Below, piece by piece: positions 43,401 to 51,096 of a DNA stretch of 64,000 bases. A model generated the notes under the pieces. The model made no database searches and had not been told where the DNA came from. It saw only the letters and a program-made list of their open reading frames with translations. This DNA is from SFLA01 sp045595785 (GTDB lineage: Bacteria > Bacillota > Clostridia > Oscillospirales > CAG-382), in contig JAZOBE010000014.1 of assembly GCA_045595785.1 (NCBI GenBank), positions 62,001-126,000 of the forward strand, written 5' to 3'. The position numbers and the translations under genes were made by a program. Every line of letters starts with the position of its first letter. The first letter of the stretch is position 1.

Positions 43401-43602
43401 GCAATCTCTCAAAATTAAGCACCTCGCAATACATATTGAAGGTGTCGCCCAAGGCAGAGGAAAGCTTTCTTTCATACGCCACCGACTGCTGCTCGGGCAC
43501 GATGACGATACACTGCTGCTTTGCGGAAACGCATTCCTTTATTCGGTTTATAATTACTTGTGTCTTTCCGCTTCCGCTTTTACCGATAATACGGTGCAGC
43601 AT
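40432..43602 (-). CDS. addB: ATP-dependent helicase/nuclease subunit B
   Basis: 1056 aa. Walker A GKSGSGKT is at residues 7-14. The C-terminal nuclease has LRVIDYKTGDK, and the iron-sulphur cysteines are one in KYASCPFSFF plus the terminal CRYCEFKAFC cluster. It forms the AddAB complex with the gene downstream. I start at the ATG at 43602; the GTG at 43611 would overlap its own ribosome site. The AAAGGAG site overlaps the spoIIR stop, so the genes are translationally linked. Confidence 0.95.
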   Translation of the reverse strand: MLHRIIGKSGSGKTQVIINRIKECVSAKQQCIVIVPEQQSVAYERKLSSALGDTFNMYCEVLNFERLPNRVSREYGNLVSSYMDKGSRNVLLASAVYSVKDSLTEYAPVCEDNDFIKKASGLITNLKMRGITASDLESAAEKISSPRLKNKIKDICTMLKAYSSLTPMGMYDPDDALTHLARRLDTHPFFLNKQVFIDGCYTYTVQETEIIKKILTQASETYISFLIGEDPDLYKETSLCAENIKNLAVKSEDIVLGDNKRAKDECIEYAQDFLWDASAPKYEKNTENIKIISASDTFGEASAVSSIIHSLIREGYRYRDITVITGAAGNYDGIIDTVLSSDGIPCYMSVKDELATKPVVSFVLSALEIAATDFAPASVNRYIKNSFCSLTVKERDLISRYADMWGIRGKRWYDGKPWMMNPEGYTNTLTDYSAHILSYVNKARDKMMNILLPVHETLTSPSLTVRSGVEALYSLLISAEADKRLLARARVLQDTGKERESDILAQIWDTLIDIFDRLAAICGDERITPERLHRYLLLMIQSRSVGAIPPVADSVTVGDARLIRAENCRACILMGVNDGVFPKAPGRNPLFDQAELDALAEAGAEIAIPFFRQQNEERFYFTAAVSAPAEKLFVTYPRGDLGGASLRPSVAVMRLKELFGIDEAHFGDNETDMLYCVPAAKRHLGGIKNPYITEGLDGLWEKEKTAPIYDENAFVETDDRVLSLTPSRTDKYASCPFSFFARYLLKLREDKKASFSAPEVGTFIHAILEEFVAGRTEGGVFTPLPEKEAKEEVDRLTESYILSVAGEYAQDKRFIHAVNKFKRTLGLLIKNISAEFAQSKFCPVGFEVKIGMGDLPAVEIPTEKGVVRLCGIVDRTDTAVIDGKTYLRVIDYKTGDKKFSLEKIEKGLDLQMLMYLFACCAADQTGNTLPAGVLYMPASAPQLDGEKEYEDIEQAAIKGIKKSGLVLADPEIIRAMDAEGGGVFIPARLKKDGTVSSVGASAKTLEEFDELQDKLKNTIRDMGDRLISGDMCIKPIKDGSINACRYCEFKAFCRKQ

Positions 43603-43607
43603 GTCTT

Positions 43608-44177
43608 TCACTCCTTTGATAAAAATCCCAATATCTCAAGTATACGAAATCTTATTTTGTATTTTACTTTGTCTGTTTTTGTGAATACGTTTACGTCGTC
43701 CTCACTCATGCCCGTGCCTTCAAGGGCGTCCTGCGCCGTAGCGGCGGAAAGGCACAAAGGCGGGAACAGCACGCACCACCAATTCTTTCCCTCTCCGTTT
43801 CCGATTATCACCTTAAGAGATGTGTATGTTCCTGCAGGAAACATTACCCCTTCGTATTCACGGGTCTCGTAATACTCTTTTCCGTATTCCGTGCGCACAG
43901 TCATATTCCCTGCAATTGGCTGGGCAATGCGTATTATCTCCTGCTCCAGCACGGATATATCCGTAATGCTTTTAAGGCTGTCGCTGTTTTGCACCACCGC
44001 GTCACGGACCATATATTTTACCTGTTGGTCGTGCTCGGAATCGCTGTTTGCAAGTATGTGCAGTCTCACCGTGGTGTCATAAATACTCTTTTCGTTTCGG
44101 GGAAGCGAAACGTCGGAAACGGTTATGGTAAGTATTACTGCTATAATGCAGGCAATAAGCTTTGCTTTGGTCAACAT
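43608..44177 (-). CDS. spoIIR: Stage II sporulation protein R
   Basis: 189 aa secreted signalling protein. In the forespore it is exported and triggers SpoIIGA to activate sigma-E in the mother cell. After an N-terminal helix the family motifs VRLHILANSDSEHDQQVKYMVRDAV and, at the centre, NWWCVLFPPLC are clear. A sigma-A-like promoter lies upstream, though the gene is normally under sigma-F. It is encoded 5 nt before addB, an unusual partner. Confidence 0.93.
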   Translation of the reverse strand: MLTKAKLIACIIAVILTITVSDVSLPRNEKSIYDTTVRLHILANSDSEHDQQVKYMVRDAVVQNSDSLKSITDISVLEQEIIRIAQPIAGNMTVRTEYGKEYYETREYEGVMFPAGTYTSLKVIIGNGEGKNWWCVLFPPLCLSAATAQDALEGTGMSEDDVNVFTKTDKVKYKIRFRILEILGFLSKE

Positions 44178-44250
44178 ATATTCGTCCTCCTTTAAGTATG
44201 TCCGTATTATTGACCTGCTCTCGGGAGGCTTATTCGGTGTTCTTATACAA

Positions 44251-44279
44251 ATTTTACACCATTATTTCGTTTCCGTCAA
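44251..44279 (-). promoter_or_regulatory. Promoter of spoIIR-addB-addA
   Basis: Minus strand TTGACG (44279-44274), 17-bp spacer, TAAAAT (44256-44251). A sigma-F type signal was not seen. Confidence 0.65.
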
Positions 44280-44300
44280 GCAATTTCGGCTTGTTTGCCC

Positions 44301-44329
44301 TTGACAAAAACCGCGAAATGTTGTTTACT
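44301..44329 (+). promoter_or_regulatory. Possible promoter of the Nudix gene
   Basis: TTGACA (44301-44306) with a weak TTTACT 17 bp on. Confidence 0.45.
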
Positions 44330-44363
44330 GTTATAAGTAAGATTAACAGAGGTGTTATAACAT

Positions 44364-44828
44364 ATGGTAATACGCAATTCCGTTAAGGGAATAATAATAA
44401 AGGGCAATAAGCTTTTGGTTGCCGAGATGGAGAATAACGGTACATATTATACTCTTCCCGGCGGCAAGCAACGTCCTGATGAGCTTATATTCGATACTCT
44501 CAAGCGTGAGATGGCAGAAGAAGCAGGATATGATATCGAGCCTAAGGAGATCATGTTTATTCGTGAGACCTTTGAGGGCGAGGAAAAGCACCGCGTTGAG
44601 TTTATGGTGCTGTGCGAGATAAAGGGCGAATTGGAAAACAATACCTTTGAGTATGATGAATTTCAGGTAGGCACCAAATGGCTTAATATCGATAATATTT
44701 CCGCAGAACCCCTTTATCCCCTTGAGCTTCGCGTGCTTATAAAGAATTTTTATCTTGGCAAGTCCGGCGATGTATATCAGGGTGTGATGAATCAGCGCTC
44801 CGTATCCTTTGGCGGAGAAGATAAATAA
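44364..44828 (+). CDS. Nudix hydrolase
   Basis: 154 aa. The Nudix box GGKQRPDELIFDTLKREMAEEAGY (split by a loop, roughly residues 32-55) has all glutamates of GX5EX7REUXEEXGU. Nudix enzymes cleave nucleoside diphosphates linked to another group; the substrate here is unknown. N-terminus VKGIIIKGNKLLV and C-terminal KWLNIDNISAEPLYP are typical of the ADP-ribose-type or dGTP-type Nudix. GAGGTG is 11 nt upstream. It is followed 59 nt later by an SGNH lipoprotein gene. Confidence 0.9.
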   Translation: MVIRNSVKGIIIKGNKLLVAEMENNGTYYTLPGGKQRPDELIFDTLKREMAEEAGYDIEPKEIMFIRETFEGEEKHRVEFMVLCEIKGELENNTFEYDEFQVGTKWLNIDNISAEPLYPLELRVLIKNFYLGKSGDVYQGVMNQRSVSFGGEDK

Positions 44829-44887
44829 AAACACTTTCCGCCGTTTGCTTTAACGGCGGAATTTTGCTTTTTGAAAGGAAGTATATT

Positions 44888-46165
44888 ATGAAAAGGATAT
44901 TTGCTCTAATGCTTGTATGTTTGTTTTTAATGTGTGCCTGCACCTCCGGAGGCGATGCTTCGGATGTGTCTGAAAGCACCGTGTCCGATACCGTTTCGGA
45001 GGAAAGCGTTTTTACTCCCGCTTCTCTTGATAATTCTCTTTTGGTAGTGTTCGGAGATTCCATAACCGCTTTGGGCTCCTGGGGAAAGACTGTGGCTGAA
45101 AACTGTAATATGCAGTTTTTCAACGGTGCGGCAGGTGGTATAACCAGTGCCCAGGGTCTTGCCAGATTTGATGCCTTCGTTGCTTCCCGTAATCCGGATT
45201 ACGTAACCCTTTGCTTTGGTATGAACGACCTGCTTATGACGGCGGTGGATACTCCCAAGGTGTCTCCCGAGCAGTTTAAGAAAAATATGACTTCTCTTGT
45301 GGAAAAGGTACGCGAGCTTGATGCGGTGCCCATACTTCTCACCACAAATACGCTGGACGTAAACGTGTTTTTTGCAAGTCAGGGTCAGGACAAGAGCATG
45401 TACGGCGGCAGAGATATTCTTGAGTGGCTGGATACGTATAACGATATGACCCGTGCCGTTGCGGAGGAGACCGGCTGTCATCTTATAGACCTCCGTGCCG
45501 AATGCGGAAAGTATCCCGTAAATCAGATAGTGCGTGGAGACGGTATACATTTAAGTGAAAACGGCAACAAGGTCTTTGCGGATACCGTTACTGCATATAT
45601 GCTTGAGAATTTTGAAAGAGACCCCGATGCGCCTGAGGTGAATTACGATAATTCTGTTTTGCTTTCCACGGGCGAAAGCGCTTCTCTCACGCCCTTTGAA
45701 AAGGACATGTGGTACGTTGACGGATACACCATACGTGTCAGCGTTTCGGATAATACTACAGATAAGCTTGTTTTCAGAAACACAAACGGTCTGTGGCCGG
45801 ATGCACAGTGCGCTTACACCCGAGGCGTAAAGGTTCCTGTGAAGGACGCTTCCTTAAGCATCCGCCTCACCACCGCCAACGTAAACGCCAGCATACTTTT
45901 GTATTTTGACGGCGCTTATCCCCACGCTTATACCGAGGGACAGTATCTTTGCATCAATCCCTATCTTAAATGCAATACGGATTCCTATACCGGTGATATA
46001 TTGAGCAACCAGACAATAGATATTGAAATTCCCCTTTCATCTCTTCCCGTTTCTTCCGCCTGCATACACGATGGATATCTGGTAATATCCGGAATAAAAA
46101 TATACGTTGCGGGTCAGGCAAACCAGCCTGTAACCATCGAATATTTTGACGTTACGGTAAAATAA
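44888..46165 (+). CDS. SGNH-hydrolase lipoprotein
   Basis: 425 aa. Signal peptide with Cys18 in FLMCAC (a non-ideal lipobox), then a Ser/Thr/Glu-rich linker to about 45. The SGNH domain has block I VFGDSITALG, block III CFGMNDLL, and block V GDGIHLSENG. A beta-rich domain of about 170 residues follows. Family members include carbohydrate esterases and lipases; surface location suggests deacetylation of glycans. The start is the ATG at 44888 after GAAAGGAAG; the longer in-frame start at 44864 lacks a site. Confidence 0.88.
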   Translation: MKRIFALMLVCLFLMCACTSGGDASDVSESTVSDTVSEESVFTPASLDNSLLVVFGDSITALGSWGKTVAENCNMQFFNGAAGGITSAQGLARFDAFVASRNPDYVTLCFGMNDLLMTAVDTPKVSPEQFKKNMTSLVEKVRELDAVPILLTTNTLDVNVFFASQGQDKSMYGGRDILEWLDTYNDMTRAVAEETGCHLIDLRAECGKYPVNQIVRGDGIHLSENGNKVFADTVTAYMLENFERDPDAPEVNYDNSVLLSTGESASLTPFEKDMWYVDGYTIRVSVSDNTTDKLVFRNTNGLWPDAQCAYTRGVKVPVKDASLSIRLTTANVNASILLYFDGAYPHAYTEGQYLCINPYLKCNTDSYTGDILSNQTIDIEIPLSSLPVSSACIHDGYLVISGIKIYVAGQANQPVTIEYFDVTVK

Positions 46166-46167
46166 TA

Positions 46168-46198
46168 AAAACGGCTGACATTTTCTGTCAGCCGTTTA
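46168..46198. terminator. Bidirectional terminator
   Basis: AAACGGCTGACA-TTTTC-TGTCAGCCGTTT between convergent genes. Confidence 0.88.
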
Positions 46199-46210
46199 TT
46201 GTTCTTTTCT

Positions 46211-47605
46211 TTATTGAAGGGCCGATGCCAACAACATAAATTCCTCGTATTCGTTATAGTATACGACGTATCCGCTGTAGGTGCGTTTTGACCAAGCCTC
46301 ATCCGTTTCGGAATTGCCGCTGTTTTTCCAGACAAGATGTCCTTCGGAATCATAGCCTGCGGTGACTATATTGTGATCGTATTCGCTGTGCTCGTTGTAT
46401 CCGTAGGTCTCGGTTCTGATTATATTTCCGTCTTTGTCGGTTTCATAAATAGAAACGCCGTAATCTATTGCTAAGTGCTCACGGTTCATCCAGGTCATGT
46501 TTTTGAGATTACCGTTTTCATCATAGATGTATTGATAACGGAAATAGGTGTAGTAGCTGTCGGGGTCGTACTTTCTGTGTACCGAAAGCTTACCCAGGCG
46601 ATACGTATATTCTTCTATCACGGTATGTCCGTCGGAATCGGTGGTTTTAATTTCAATAAGGTTTTCGTCTTGGTCATATTTATAGTACGTAACCTTTGTT
46701 TCTCCGTTTCGGTAAGTTACCTTTTCCGTGCTGATTTTACCCATTGTGTTATGCGTCCATTGAGTTACCGCTGACATATTTCCCGATTGACCGTACGTGT
46801 TCATACGGGATATTCTTCCGTCCGGTCTGTAAAAGTATTCCTCAACGTTATCTGGTATATCCTCTTCACCGTTATAAGAATAATATACTACCTTTTTTGC
46901 AAGCAGACCCGTATTATACCAATACAGGTATACCCTGCGGCCGGCATTGCTGCGTATCTCGGTCAAACGGTTTTGCTCATCATAAAAGAATTGGTCGTTT
47001 CGGTACTCAACCAGCAAGCCCTTTTCGTTGTAAACGTATTCGTATACCGTACCGGCGGCATTGGAAGAGGGATCGGTGGAATATTTGGTTTGTACCGGTT
47101 TTCCGTTTTCATCAATGGTGGTGTTGGTTATATCCCAGCAAACTCCGCTGTAAAACCAAACGTAATTATTTTCGATTTTTTTGTAAAGCTCCGCAAATCT
47201 TTTTAATAGCATCTCCCCGTAGACGTCATACTTTTTTTGTTTAAGTAATTCATACGCTTTCTCGTAATTCTTGTTTTCGATAAGCGAATGAATGTATTCA
47301 TATTCTTCGGACACCAGCAGTTTGTCGGCAGTTTCACCTTCGGTTTTGAATATTGAGGGCAGGTTTTCTTCCTCGCTTGCTTCAGGGACTTCGGACACCT
47401 CTTCTGTTTCGGGAACGCTTGTTTCCGAGGCTTCGGATACCTCTTCCGCTTTGGAGGCGGTGTCGGTATCAGCCGAGTTCTCGGATACGTCGGCAGCAAC
47501 GCTTTCGGTATCTGAAGGTGAAACGTCTTTTCCACTTTCGTTTACGCAGGCAAACATCAGCAAAGTCATTAACAAAACGACTGCGGCAAAAAGTATTTTC
47601 TTCAT
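46211..47605 (-). CDS. Lipoprotein with YD/RHS-like repeats
   Basis: 464 aa. Lipid Cys20 in LLMFAC. About 21-95 is a low-complexity Glu/Ser/Asp/Val linker, with many SEVSE-like units. After a short helical piece (about 95-145) come at least eight repeats of the form YxYDExGNLxxxxx, e.g. YVYNEKGLLVEY, FFYDEQNRLTEI, YKYDQDENLIEI and YIYDENGNLKNM, which resemble the YD/RHS beta-repeats of cell-surface proteins. It has no toxin-like C-terminus. Two perfect palindromes lie upstream of its start. The ATG at 47605 fits an AAGGAG site with 9-nt spacing. Confidence 0.82.
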   Translation of the reverse strand: MKKILFAAVVLLMTLLMFACVNESGKDVSPSDTESVAADVSENSADTDTASKAEEVSEASETSVPETEEVSEVPEASEEENLPSIFKTEGETADKLLVSEEYEYIHSLIENKNYEKAYELLKQKKYDVYGEMLLKRFAELYKKIENNYVWFYSGVCWDITNTTIDENGKPVQTKYSTDPSSNAAGTVYEYVYNEKGLLVEYRNDQFFYDEQNRLTEIRSNAGRRVYLYWYNTGLLAKKVVYYSYNGEEDIPDNVEEYFYRPDGRISRMNTYGQSGNMSAVTQWTHNTMGKISTEKVTYRNGETKVTYYKYDQDENLIEIKTTDSDGHTVIEEYTYRLGKLSVHRKYDPDSYYTYFRYQYIYDENGNLKNMTWMNREHLAIDYGVSIYETDKDGNIIRTETYGYNEHSEYDHNIVTAGYDSEGHLVWKNSGNSETDEAWSKRTYSGYVVYYNEYEEFMLLASALQ

Positions 47606-47628
47606 TAACATCGTCTCCTTATCTGTTG

Positions 47629-47674
47629 ATTATATCGAAAGTTTCTTTCGGTCAACTTATTGTATCATACAATA
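47629..47674 (-). promoter_or_regulatory. Promoter region with two palindromes
   Basis: Minus strand TATAAT near 47634-47629 with a TTGACC 15 bp upstream. CGAAAG-AAA-CTTTCG (47636-47650) lies in the spacer and TATTGTAT-C-ATACAATA (47658-47674) just upstream. Both are perfect and could be operators. Confidence 0.55.
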
Positions 47675-47733
47675 TATTACCTACGCAATACAGCTAACGA
47701 AAAGTTAACTTATTGTTTACATTTTTGCAAAGA

Positions 47734-47762
47734 AAAAAGCGACCTTTTGGCCGCTTTTTTTA
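47734..47762 (-). terminator. Terminator of the 47770 gene
   Basis: AAAAAAGCGGCC-AAAA-GGTCGCTTTTTT on the minus strand, one mismatch. Confidence 0.8.
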
Positions 47763-47769
47763 TTCGGGT

Positions 47770-48480
47770 TTATTCAAAAAATTCATCCGTATCGCTTACG
47801 TCGCTTTCCTCTCCGTAAATATAATCCGTATCATACAGAGGGCTGAACTCGATATTATCAATACCGATGGGCAGGGAGTGGGATGCGGACAGCTTAGTGT
47901 CCTTGCTTGCCAGATAAACAGTGCATATACGGTCCTTGCCGTAGGTCACCTTAATACCGTTAATGTACTCCAGCACCTCAACTGGTATGAGCCAGTCCTC
48001 CTCCTCAAAAAGCACGGGGCAGGAGAGACGGCAGGGAGAATCGTTTACCTTGATGGATGATGAATTGGAATAACATTTAATATAGTCACCGGAATCCGGC
48101 AGGATTATGGCGACGCTTTCCTTATCCCCTGCAATAGACATGGGGCAAAGCTTTGTAAGAGTGGAGAATGGGATATACAATCCATAAGAATTGGTTGCGC
48201 GGGAGGAGGGCACCGTAAACACCTTGTCCTCTCCCAAATAGCCCACTACGGAATAAACCTTGTTGCTTTCCGCCACGGAATTGAATGAAAGTATACCGTA
48301 CGCGGCAATAATCCCGACGATGCCGAAATATACTGCCAACAGCACTGCGGTGCAGGCAAGCAGCTTTTCTTTTCTGGCGCGCTTTTTACGTATTGCGGCG
48401 GCTTTGCGTGCGTCTCTTGCCGTAATCTCGTCCGGCGTCAACGGGCGTGAAACCACCTTTTTCTTTGGTCTTACTGCCAA
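47770..48480 (-). CDS. Membrane-anchored protein, copper-amine-oxidase-N-like domain
   Basis: 236 aa. A basic cytosolic N-terminus (KKKVVSRPL, KKRARKEK) precedes one membrane helix (about 40-65). The outer part shows two beta-rich segments, YGLYIPFSTLTKLCPMSI and WLIPVEVLEYINGIKVTYG, resembling the small Cu_amine_oxidN1-type domain often found on clostridial surface proteins. The tail is acidic. The function is unknown. The start is TTG at 48480 with GGGAGG 7 nt upstream. It is divergent from the Clp gene. Confidence 0.75.
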   Translation of the reverse strand: MAVRPKKKVVSRPLTPDEITARDARKAAAIRKKRARKEKLLACTAVLLAVYFGIVGIIAAYGILSFNSVAESNKVYSVVGYLGEDKVFTVPSSRATNSYGLYIPFSTLTKLCPMSIAGDKESVAIILPDSGDYIKCYSNSSSIKVNDSPCRLSCPVLFEEEDWLIPVEVLEYINGIKVTYGKDRICTVYLASKDTKLSASHSLPIGIDNIEFSPLYDTDYIYGEESDVSDTDEFFE

Positions 48481-48510
48481 AAATATACCTCCCTTCCAAT
48501 TGCTTGATAC

Positions 48511-48516
48511 ATTATA
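48511..48516 (-). promoter_or_regulatory. Extended -10 of the 47770 gene
   Basis: Minus strand TGA-TATAAT (extended -10); weak TTCCAA 17 bp upstream. Confidence 0.55.
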
Positions 48517-48597
48517 TCACATTCGGGCGGATTTTGGAAGTGGTTTTAACAATAATCCGCAAAAACACATAAAATATCTTTTGGGAGGGATTTGTGT

Positions 48598-50703
48598 ATG
48601 CAGAGCAGATTTTCCGAACGTGCAAAAAACATAATAGAAACGGCAATTCGGTCGGCAGGAGAGATGGGGCATATTTACGTAGGCACCGAGCATCTCCTGT
48701 TGGCTTTGGTGTTATCGGGCGAAACGTCCGTATATATGCCCGGCGCAACGGAGCTTACCGAAGAGGCGATACGGGATAAAATAAGTATGCTGTCCGAGCA
48801 GGGTGACAGCACCTGCCTTACTCCCGAGGATATGACTCCTGCCTTGCGAAGGGTATTGCTTCGTGCTGCGGACGCCGCGCCTTCGGGCTCTCTTGCAGAC
48901 GAAAAGCATTTACTTTACGCTTTGTTATCCTCTGACTGCGTGGCAACGGGGCTTCTGGAGGATATGGATACAGACACCGATAATTTCAGGAAGGCTTTGG
49001 AAAAACAAATGAATAAAAAATCAAGCTATAAAAAGGACACCCGTTTATCCACTCCCACTCTTGACCGTTATGCGGTGTCGCTGACCGATAAGGCTCTGCG
49101 CGGAGAGATAGACCCGGTGGTGGGCAGAGAAGCGGAAGAGGAACGGATAATCCGAATATTGCTGAGGCGGCGAAAAAACAATCCCCTTCTCATCGGTGAG
49201 GCAGGGGTGGGGAAAACCGCCGTGGCGGAATCCATTGCGCTCCGCATAGCCAAGGGAAACGTACCCGACGAAATGCGCACTCGCCGAATACTGTCACTTG
49301 ATATGTCCTGCTTGGTGGCAGGTACCAAATACCGCGGAGAGTTCGAGGAAAAGCTTCGCTCCGTCATAAGAGAAGCCACCGATGATAAGGACGTTATTCT
49401 GTTTATCGATGAGATCCACACTCTTGTGGGGGCAGGGGCGGCGGAGGGCGCGGTGGATGCATCCAATATCCTCAAGCCCGCCCTTGCCAGAGGTGAAATA
49501 CAGCTTATCGGTGCCACCACTCCTAAAGAATTCAAGAAAAGTATAGAAAAAGACGGTGCGTTGGAAAGACGTTTTCAGCAGGTGTATATAAACGAACCGT
49601 CAGTGGAGGAATGCAAACGTGTGCTTATGGCGCTTAAAGGTCGGTACGAAAGCCATCACGGTGTGCGCATTACCCACGATGCACTTGCTGCGGCGGCAGA
49701 GTATTCCCACAGATATATTTCCGGCAGACGGCTTCCCGATAAGGCGATAGACCTTATTGACGAGGCGGCGTCCGCAAAAAGACTTTCAGGCGGAAAGACA
49801 GTAACCGAGGAGGATATTGCATATCTGACAGGCGAGGTATCGGGAGTGCCTTACGAGTTTATTTCGGGGGAAGAGAGCACCGAAAAAACCGAAAGATATC
49901 TTGCCGACCGTGTCGTAGGGCAGGAAAAGGCTGTGAAGGCGGTGGCTCATTCGGTGGGCAGACGGCACACACGCATTTCCGAGCCTGACCGTCCTCTGGG
50001 CAGTATGCTGTTTTACGGTCCACGCGGTGTAGGCAAGACCGAATGTGCAAAAGCGCTGGCATATTCCCTTTGCGGTACCGAAAACAGCTTTGTGCTTATA
50101 GATATGTCGGAATATACCGAGCCCCATTCGGTTTCCCGTCTTATCGGCGCACCTCCGGGATATTCGGGCTATGGAGAAGGGGGCGTTCTTACCGAGGCAG
50201 TCAGAAAAACACCCTTTTGCGTTGTGCTGTTCGACAGTGCGGAAAAAGCCCATCCCGACGTACTCGCACTTGCTTCGCAGATATTGGACCGAGGCGTTCT
50301 TACCGATTCCGATGGACTTGCCGTTTCCTTTTCCCACGCTACGGTGATATTCACCGCGTCTTCGGAAAGCTGCAGTACCATAGGCTTTTCGGAGAAAAAC
50401 GAAAAAAACGGCGCAGAAAAGATACTTCCTGCAGAAATTATCGACCGTATCGAGGATATCGTACGGTTTGAGCCTCTGGATAAAGCCGCGCTCCGCCGTA
50501 TTGCGTCCGGCAAAGTCCGTAAGCTGGCGGCTTTATCGGGCGGCGAAAACGAGGTTCTTCTTTCCGACGAGGATATTCTTCGCGCCGTTGATTCCTGCGG
50601 CGGAAGCGCAAGAGCGCTGTGCCGTGCCGTTACTCGTATGGCACGGGACGCGGTTTGGGAAAAACAATACAAAAAATCAAGAGAATATCAAAAAAGTACT
50701 TGA
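48598..50703 (+). CDS. ClpC/ClpA-like ATPase with degenerate second ATPase module
   Basis: 701 aa. Clp N-domain repeats occupy about 5-135. D1 has Walker A GEAGVGKT (200-207), Walker B LFIDEI (268-273) and the Arg region ALERRFQ. D2 has Walker A GPRGVGKT (474-481), but Walker B is VVLFDS (542-547), where the catalytic Glu is Ser. The sensor-1 Asn region is FTASSES instead of xTSN. The sensor-2 Arg (SAR, 670-672) and the finger DRIED remain. An IGF triplet (595-597) suggests ClpP docking. The M-domain of ClpC is absent. The start is the ATG at 48598 (GGGAGGG upstream). It ends where the ylxM-ffh promoter begins. Confidence 0.85.
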   Translation: MQSRFSERAKNIIETAIRSAGEMGHIYVGTEHLLLALVLSGETSVYMPGATELTEEAIRDKISMLSEQGDSTCLTPEDMTPALRRVLLRAADAAPSGSLADEKHLLYALLSSDCVATGLLEDMDTDTDNFRKALEKQMNKKSSYKKDTRLSTPTLDRYAVSLTDKALRGEIDPVVGREAEEERIIRILLRRRKNNPLLIGEAGVGKTAVAESIALRIAKGNVPDEMRTRRILSLDMSCLVAGTKYRGEFEEKLRSVIREATDDKDVILFIDEIHTLVGAGAAEGAVDASNILKPALARGEIQLIGATTPKEFKKSIEKDGALERRFQQVYINEPSVEECKRVLMALKGRYESHHGVRITHDALAAAAEYSHRYISGRRLPDKAIDLIDEAASAKRLSGGKTVTEEDIAYLTGEVSGVPYEFISGEESTEKTERYLADRVVGQEKAVKAVAHSVGRRHTRISEPDRPLGSMLFYGPRGVGKTECAKALAYSLCGTENSFVLIDMSEYTEPHSVSRLIGAPPGYSGYGEGGVLTEAVRKTPFCVVLFDSAEKAHPDVLALASQILDRGVLTDSDGLAVSFSHATVIFTASSESCSTIGFSEKNEKNGAEKILPAEIIDRIEDIVRFEPLDKAALRRIASGKVRKLAALSGGENEVLLSDEDILRAVDSCGGSARALCRAVTRMARDAVWEKQYKKSREYQKST

Positions 50704-50728
50704 CAAAACCGCAAACACGATATATAAT
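50700..50728 (+). promoter_or_regulatory. Promoter of ylxM-ffh
   Basis: TTGACA (50700-50705), 17-bp spacer, TATAAT (50723-50728). The -35 overlaps the stop codon of the Clp gene. Confidence 0.88.
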
Positions 50729-50730
50729 AT

Positions 50731-50770
50731 GTGCCTGTAAAGAAAAAAACTTTACAGGCACTCATTTTTT
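50731..50770 (+). terminator. Hairpin with T-run directly after the ylxM promoter
   Basis: Perfect 12-bp arms GTGCCTGTAAAG/CTTTACAGGCAC (50731-50742, 50750-50761) and TTTTTT at 50765-50770. It lies inside the leader of the next transcript, so it either ends the Clp mRNA or attenuates ylxM-ffh. Confidence 0.8.
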
Positions 50771-50783
50771 GGAGGAAAACGGT

Positions 50784-51095
50784 ATGAACGGAAGAGAGAG
50801 AATATCCTTGCTGTTCGATTGTTATTCCCGTGTGCTTTCCCCCCGTCAGAGGGACGCGCTTGACCTTTATTATAACGAGGATCTTTCCCTTGCGGAGATT
50901 GCGGAGCAATCCGGTATAACCCGTCAGGCGGTAAGAGATCTTATCAAGCACGGTGAGGAAAGATTGTACGAGCTTGAGGAGTGTTTACGTGTTTATGAGA
51001 GAGGGCAAGCGGTAAAGAACGCGGCGGAAAGAATAATTTCCATTTCCGATTCCGCAGAGGTACGCGCTGTTGCCGAGAGCCTGCTGGGAGAATAA
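50784..51095 (+). CDS. ylxM: YlxM/UPF0122 DNA-binding protein
   Basis: 103 aa helix-turn-helix protein resembling sigma-factor region 4: LSPRQRDALDLYYNEDLSLAEIAE followed by GITRQAVRDLIKHGEERL (split into recognition helix and support). In Firmicutes it precedes ffh and is proposed to assist or regulate SRP. The start at 50784 has GGAGG 8 nt upstream; the upstream in-frame part belongs to the promoter region. It ends one base before ffh begins. Confidence 0.92.
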   Translation: MNGRERISLLFDCYSRVLSPRQRDALDLYYNEDLSLAEIAEQSGITRQAVRDLIKHGEERLYELEECLRVYERGQAVKNAAERIISISDSAEVRAVAESLLGE

Positions 51096-51096
51096 A

